This document shows, in pieces, positions 60,000 through 64,000 of a stretch of DNA of 64,000 nt (position 1 is its first letter; each line of letters opens with the position of its first letter). Made by a program: the position numbers and the translations under genes. Source of the DNA: Celoporthe dispersa (Eukaryota; Ascomycota; Sordariomycetes; Diaporthales; Cryphonectriaceae); NCBI GenBank assembly GCA_016584495.1, contig WAID01000003.1:6900501-6964500 (forward strand), written 5' to 3'. The notes beneath the pieces were generated by a model, which saw nothing but the letters and a program-made list of their open reading frames with translations, did no database searches and was not told the DNA's origin.

Positions 60000-62358
60000 A
60001 TGGCACCTTCAAAGCGAAAGGCAGAGGACGATTTTGTCCTTACCATCTCGGACAACGAAGACGTCCCAGAGGAAGAGATCGCCCCTCCACCACAGAAGAA
60101 AGCCAAGACCAAGAAGGGCAAGAAGTCGAAGAAGGCGGAGGCCAAAGGCGGCCAGGAAGGCATATGGGGCAAGAATGAAGAGGATGACGGCGCCATGGAC
60201 TCGGACTTCGAGTTCGTCGCAGGTGACAACGACGTGATCCAGGAATTCGAGGGCTGGGGCTTTGATGGCGCAAAAGAATGCCATGGGCGAACAAAAGAAG
60301 GACGTTCTTGACGACATAATACGGCGAAGACGTGACAAGAAAGAAGGCAAAACCGCCGGGCCCAGCGAATCCGAAAAGGAAGAGGCAGGCGAGCCTGCCA
60401 GCGACGAAGACGGTGACATCGAACTCGATGATGATGATGACGACGAAGCTCTTAACGAAGATGCATTTGGCATGAACGTTGACTCGGATGTCGAGGAATC
60501 CGACGCAGGCGACGAAATGCCGGATGTGGGCTCAGGAGATGAGGAGGACGACGGACATGAAGAGGATGATAATGACTCTGTCGCGACGCCAGTGGGGCAT
60601 CCAGACGACAACGGCGGAGACTCCGAGTCCGATGACGAAGAGGACGCAGAAGAGGCTGCTAAACGAGACGCCTTCTTTGCCCCCGAAGAAGCAGCCAAAC
60701 CTGGCAAGAAAGACGCTGCTGGCTCGTTTCAGACCATGTCACTGTCTCGACCAATTCTCCGTGGCCTCACTAATGTCGGGTTCACCAAGCCCACTCCTAT
60801 CCAGGCCAAAGCCGTCCCTATTGCACTCATGGGAAAGGATCTTGTGGGTGGCGCCGTCACTGGCTCAGGCAAAACGGCAGCCTTCGTCGTGCCCATTCTG
60901 GAGCGTCTCCTCTATAGGCCAAAGAAGGTTCCGACCACGAGGGTTGTTATCCTCACGCCCACCCGTGAGCTGGCGATACAATGCCACGCAGTAGCCACAA
61001 AGCTGGCCAGCCACACCGACATCAAGTTTTGTTTGGCTGTCGGTGGTCTCAGCCTCAAAGTGCAGGAAGCCGAGCTACGCTTACGGCCAGATGTGGTCAT
61101 CGCGACACCTGGTCGTTTCATCGATCACATGCGCAATTCTGCCAGCTTCGCCGTCGAGACTGTGGAAATCCTGGTGCTGGATGAGGCCGATCGAATGCTG
61201 GAGGATGGATTCGCGGATGAGTTGAACGAGATCCTCACTACGCTTCCCAAGTCCCGCCAGACTATGCTTTTCTCGGCAACCATGACATCTTCCGTCGATA
61301 AGCTCATCCGCCTAGGCATGAACAAGCCTGTTAGGATCATGGTCGACTCCCAACGGAGGACCGTCAACACCCTCACCCAGGAATTTGTTCGTCTCCGGCC
61401 GGGCCGTGAGGAGAAAACGCATGGGCTACCTGCTCTACATCGTCAAGAACCTCTACAGGGAACGAGTGATCATCTTTTTCCGGCAGAAGAAGATCGCACA
61501 CCAAGTTCGCATCATTTTCGGTCTCCTAGGACTCTCTTGCGCGGAGCTACACGGCAGCATGAACCAGACCCAGCGTATCGCTAGCGTAGAGGCCTTCAGA
61601 GACGGCAAGGTCTCCTTTCTGCTCGCCACAGACTTGGCCTCTCGTGGTCTCGATATCAAGGGCGTCGACACGGTCATCAACTATGAAGCCCCACAGACCG
61701 TCGAGATCTACCTTCACAGAGTTGGTCGTACGGCCCGTGCAGGCCGCTCCGGTGTAGCCATCACACTCGCCGCGGAACCCGATCGAAAAGTCGTCAAGTC
61801 GGCCGTGAAGGCGGGCAAGTCTCAGGGAGCCAAGATCAGCAGCCGGGTGATCGACCCATCTGAGGCGGACAAGCTCCAAGCGCAGGTGGACGAACTCGAG
61901 GACGAAGTGGAGATGATCCAGGCCGAGGAGAAAGAGGAGAAGCAGATGCAACATGTCGAAATGCAGGTGCAGAAGGGCGAGAACCTCATCCGCCACGAGG
62001 ACGAGATCAAGGCCCGGCCAAAGCGGACGTGGTTCGAGACGGAGAGAGACAAGGTCGCCGCCAAGGAGGCTGGGCGCGCAGAGCTGAATGGCGACAGGGA
62101 GAAGTTGAAGAGCAAACATGCCAACGGCAAGCTGAGTAACAAGGACAAGAAGAAGCTGGATGCCAAGTCCGAGAGGAAGGAGGGCAAGGTGTGGAAGAAG
62201 GGTGCCGCGGAACGCGCGGGCAAAGGCGCTGTGCTAGAGTTCAAGAAAGATAAGAAGAAGGGTAAAAGGATAAGATCAAGAATGGCCAGGCATTCAAAGC
62301 AGCCAAAGCGAAGGCGAGGGTGCCGAAGAAGGCTGGTGGGTCGAGAGGCAGGAGGTAG
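60000..62358 (+). CDS. DRS1: ATP-dependent RNA helicase DRS1 (DEAD-box; DDX27), frame broken three times
   Basis: Nucleolar DEAD-box helicase required for 60S ribosomal-subunit assembly. Intronless; the ATG sits in GCCACCATGG. The N-terminus is acidic and Lys-rich with EFEGWGFDGA, a DRS1 mark. The core has Q-motif FTKPTPIQAKAVP, motif I AVTGSGKT, Ia PTRELA, motif II LDEADRML, III FSAT, then VIIFFRQKK, ATDLASRGLDIKGVD and motif VI HRVGRTARAGRSG. The C-terminus is Lys-rich (FKAAKAKARVPKKAG) and stops at 62358. Three one-base breaks: an extra A in AAAA near 60272-60275, an extra A in AAAA near 61414-61417, and one base too few in the A4 run near 62264-62267. Correcting them gives 785 aa, normal for the family. 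An essential gene with three breaks and no stop codon between conserved blocks points to sequence error. Confidence 0.97.
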
Positions 62359-62762
62359 GCATAATTATAACATAGAGTATGCATAGTCAATGAGTGTACC
62401 GGGATCACAGTCCACCGTGAAATCCTAACGCTTCTTTGCGGAAGATTATTACAAAAGAAGACACAGAAGACTTGAAAAGACTGTGAGAGTTGATAATATA
62501 AGTACTTGCCACGCTCAGTGGAGCGGACGCTCTTGAGAACTAGTAACATATATACAGAAAACAGCAAACTGCTTCCCGACTCGCCTCCCTGTTCAGCAGC
62601 TCAGCACCATCTTCAGTCAAGGAGAATGCTATCTAGTCCCACGCGGTAGAATCCCGTAAAAGACTTAACGCATTTGAACGGCACCGTTGCTAGGCTCAAA
62701 AATCAGCAATTCCGATGCCTTGTCTCCAACGAATGGTCAGAGGCACTCACCAGGACGCCGCT
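62359..62762. other. Intergenic between convergent DRS1 and secreted-protein genes
   Basis: 404 bp of 3' flanks; nothing else seen. Confidence 0.5.
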
Positions 62763-63298
62763 TCAGGTGCAGTTGATGAAGCTATCAGTCTCGGCAGCCG
62801 CGCAGTTGCAAGGCGCCACGTTCTTGTTGTGCACACAGATGCACCCACCACCGAGGGTCAGAGGGTCCCCATCGTCCTGTGCGATGCCTGCGCACGCGGC
62901 CTCGCCGTCGGTGCCGTCACCACAGCACTTGTTGAGCAGGTTCTCGGCGTACTCGGACAGGACGGAGTAATCGACCGACTCTCCGTTAGGGAAGAAGTCG
63001 ATGCGGCAAGTGTCTGAGATCCAGTCGGAGTCTGCACAACATCGGATGTCAGCGAGATGTCGATAAGCAGCAGCTCCTTCTTCCTCCCATGCAAGGTGTG
63101 CCTAAGGAGAGGTAGTGACAATCTTGGCTTGGACCTACTGTCGCTGCCCGAGGCACTGCCGGTCGTCGGGATATCGAGTTGCGCCGTGCTGCAGTCGGCC
63201 AGAATGCTGTTGTCGCTGCTACCGCAGGACGTCTCGCAGTGGTAGGCAATACCGTAAGCGGTGGCTGCCAGAGCGGAGAGGAGGGAGAAGTACTTCAT
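62763..63298 (-). CDS. Secreted 12-cysteine small protein (effector candidate)
   Basis: Predicted 142-aa secreted protein of unknown function. Exons 63139-63298 and 62763-63031; the 107-nt intron (GTAGGT donor, GTGCAG acceptor) joins the frames exactly. A signal peptide is evident (MKYFSLLSALAATAYGIA). The mature part has 12 Cys, an even number as in disulfide-bonded apoplastic proteins: HCETSC, ADCST, DTCRID, NKCCGDG, AACAG, GGCICVH, APCNC, INCT. The last exon is dense in Cys and Gly and ends NCT. A TATA box lies about 125 bp upstream. Second-exon codons have no stop and show ordered Cys spacing on this strand only; the plus-strand ORF is a shadow. I do not recognise a named family. Possible roles are a plant-apoplast effector, an antimicrobial or a surface protein. 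Confidence 0.82.
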
Positions 63299-64000
63299 AG
63301 TGTCACAAATTTCTGAGGCGATTTTTGTGGTGATGTGTTGAGTTCGAAGAGAAGGTGTGAAGAGTCGATGGCTGGTGAGTTGGTTGTAAGAATGTCTATT
63401 TAGGACAGGACTTTAGGATGCTTTATATATCCTTCTCTTGGTCTACTGACTCTTCTCCCATCTCTGGCCAACATGAACAGTCTCCTACCAGTTCTGCGTC
63501 TCAATGACGTACATCTTCCCCTATTTAGTCCCACAATGTGTGTGAGGCTTAGACCTGTCGGCCATTTCCTGGAGCGACGACCATCATCTCACACGTTGCG
63601 GAGGCCAGTAATTCCAATGTGCTGTCTTTGCTGAAGATCTACACTTACCTTTCCTCATCCCAGTGGTGTATGGATATTGAAAAGAATTTGTCCCTCAAGA
63701 GTGGGTTGAGCTGAGACATGTCAGCTGTTCCTTCGTGGACACCACGACCTAAGGACTATGCCTCCAAGACATGAGGCCAAATACTACCTGGATGAAGGCA
63801 AAAGGAGATCGTGGGTCGAATGGTTTCCAGACCCGTTAAAGGATTAAGAAAATCGGACTCGGTGGCCCCGCTGTTGCAGTGGTGTCTTCCGTCCAAATTC
63901 CTCAAGTGTAGATCCGTATCCAAGTCCCACATAGCTGAAAGCGTACCAACGCAGCAAGATTGAAGCATCCAGACCCATAAACTAGACTGTTATTTGTCGG
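63299..64000. other. Upstream region to window end
   Basis: 5' flank of the secreted-protein gene including the TATA box; no other gene seen. Confidence 0.5.
63423..63429 (-). promoter_or_regulatory. TATA box for the secreted 12-Cys protein
   Basis: ATATATAAAG on the minus strand, about 125 bp upstream of the ATG at 63298. A plausible core promoter for a strongly regulated secreted-protein gene. Confidence 0.5.

Noticed and set aside
1..64000. CRISPR arrays, prokaryotic operons, rRNA genes
   Set aside because: The sequence is clearly fungal nuclear DNA; no regularly spaced repeats or rRNA segments were seen.

Overview
This 64-kb window is nuclear DNA of a filamentous ascomycete (Pezizomycotina, most probably Sordariomycetes). 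The reasons are short introns (about 50-140 nt) with GTRNGT donors and CTAAC/CTGAC branch sites, GC-ending codons in core genes, and lineage-typical families: an AA9 copper monooxygenase, a GPI-anchored CRH-type GH16 enzyme, a PTH11-type receptor-like protein, a Zn2Cys6 regulator, a metacaspase and a calpain-like protease. Gene models were built by hand from reading frames, splice sites and family motifs; nothing was searched.

Layout. 0-3 kb: C-terminal part of a metacaspase, Mediator subunit MED22 and a small Cys-rich ORF. 4.9-7 kb: a peptide transporter (PTR2/POT). 9.7-14.6 kb: an orphan polytopic membrane protein convergent with the tRNA pseudouridine synthase PUS1. 15.4-20.8 kb: AA9 monooxygenase diverging from a nickel/cobalt transporter, which converges on a single-pass surface protein. 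20.8-27.9 kb is gene-poor. 27.9-39.7 kb: calpain-like protease, an intron-bearing tRNA-Phe, a Zn2Cys6 transcription factor, an orphan polytopic protein and the GH16 enzyme. 39.7-51 kb looks accessory: less GC-biased coding, a fungal-specific membrane protein flanked by two diverged direct repeats, an intron-bearing tRNA-Gln and a PTH11-type protein. 51-62.4 kb returns to core genes: a conserved coiled-coil membrane protein, the vacuolar SNARE VAM7, the microtubule plus-end protein BIM1/EB1 and the ribosome-biogenesis helicase DRS1. A secreted 12-cysteine protein lies at 63 kb.

The most important caution is that eight otherwise well-conserved genes, including DRS1 and BIM1, carry 14 single-base frame breaks, mostly at short homopolymers. 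In the seven genes complete in the window, undoing the breaks gives an open frame of exact codon length. I read this as consensus-sequence error, not mass pseudogenisation.

The genes do not form one pathway. Loose themes are plant-polymer attack and cell surface (AA9, GH16, secreted protein, surface receptors), nutrient uptake (peptides, nickel) and housekeeping. I found no convincing new multi-gene system.
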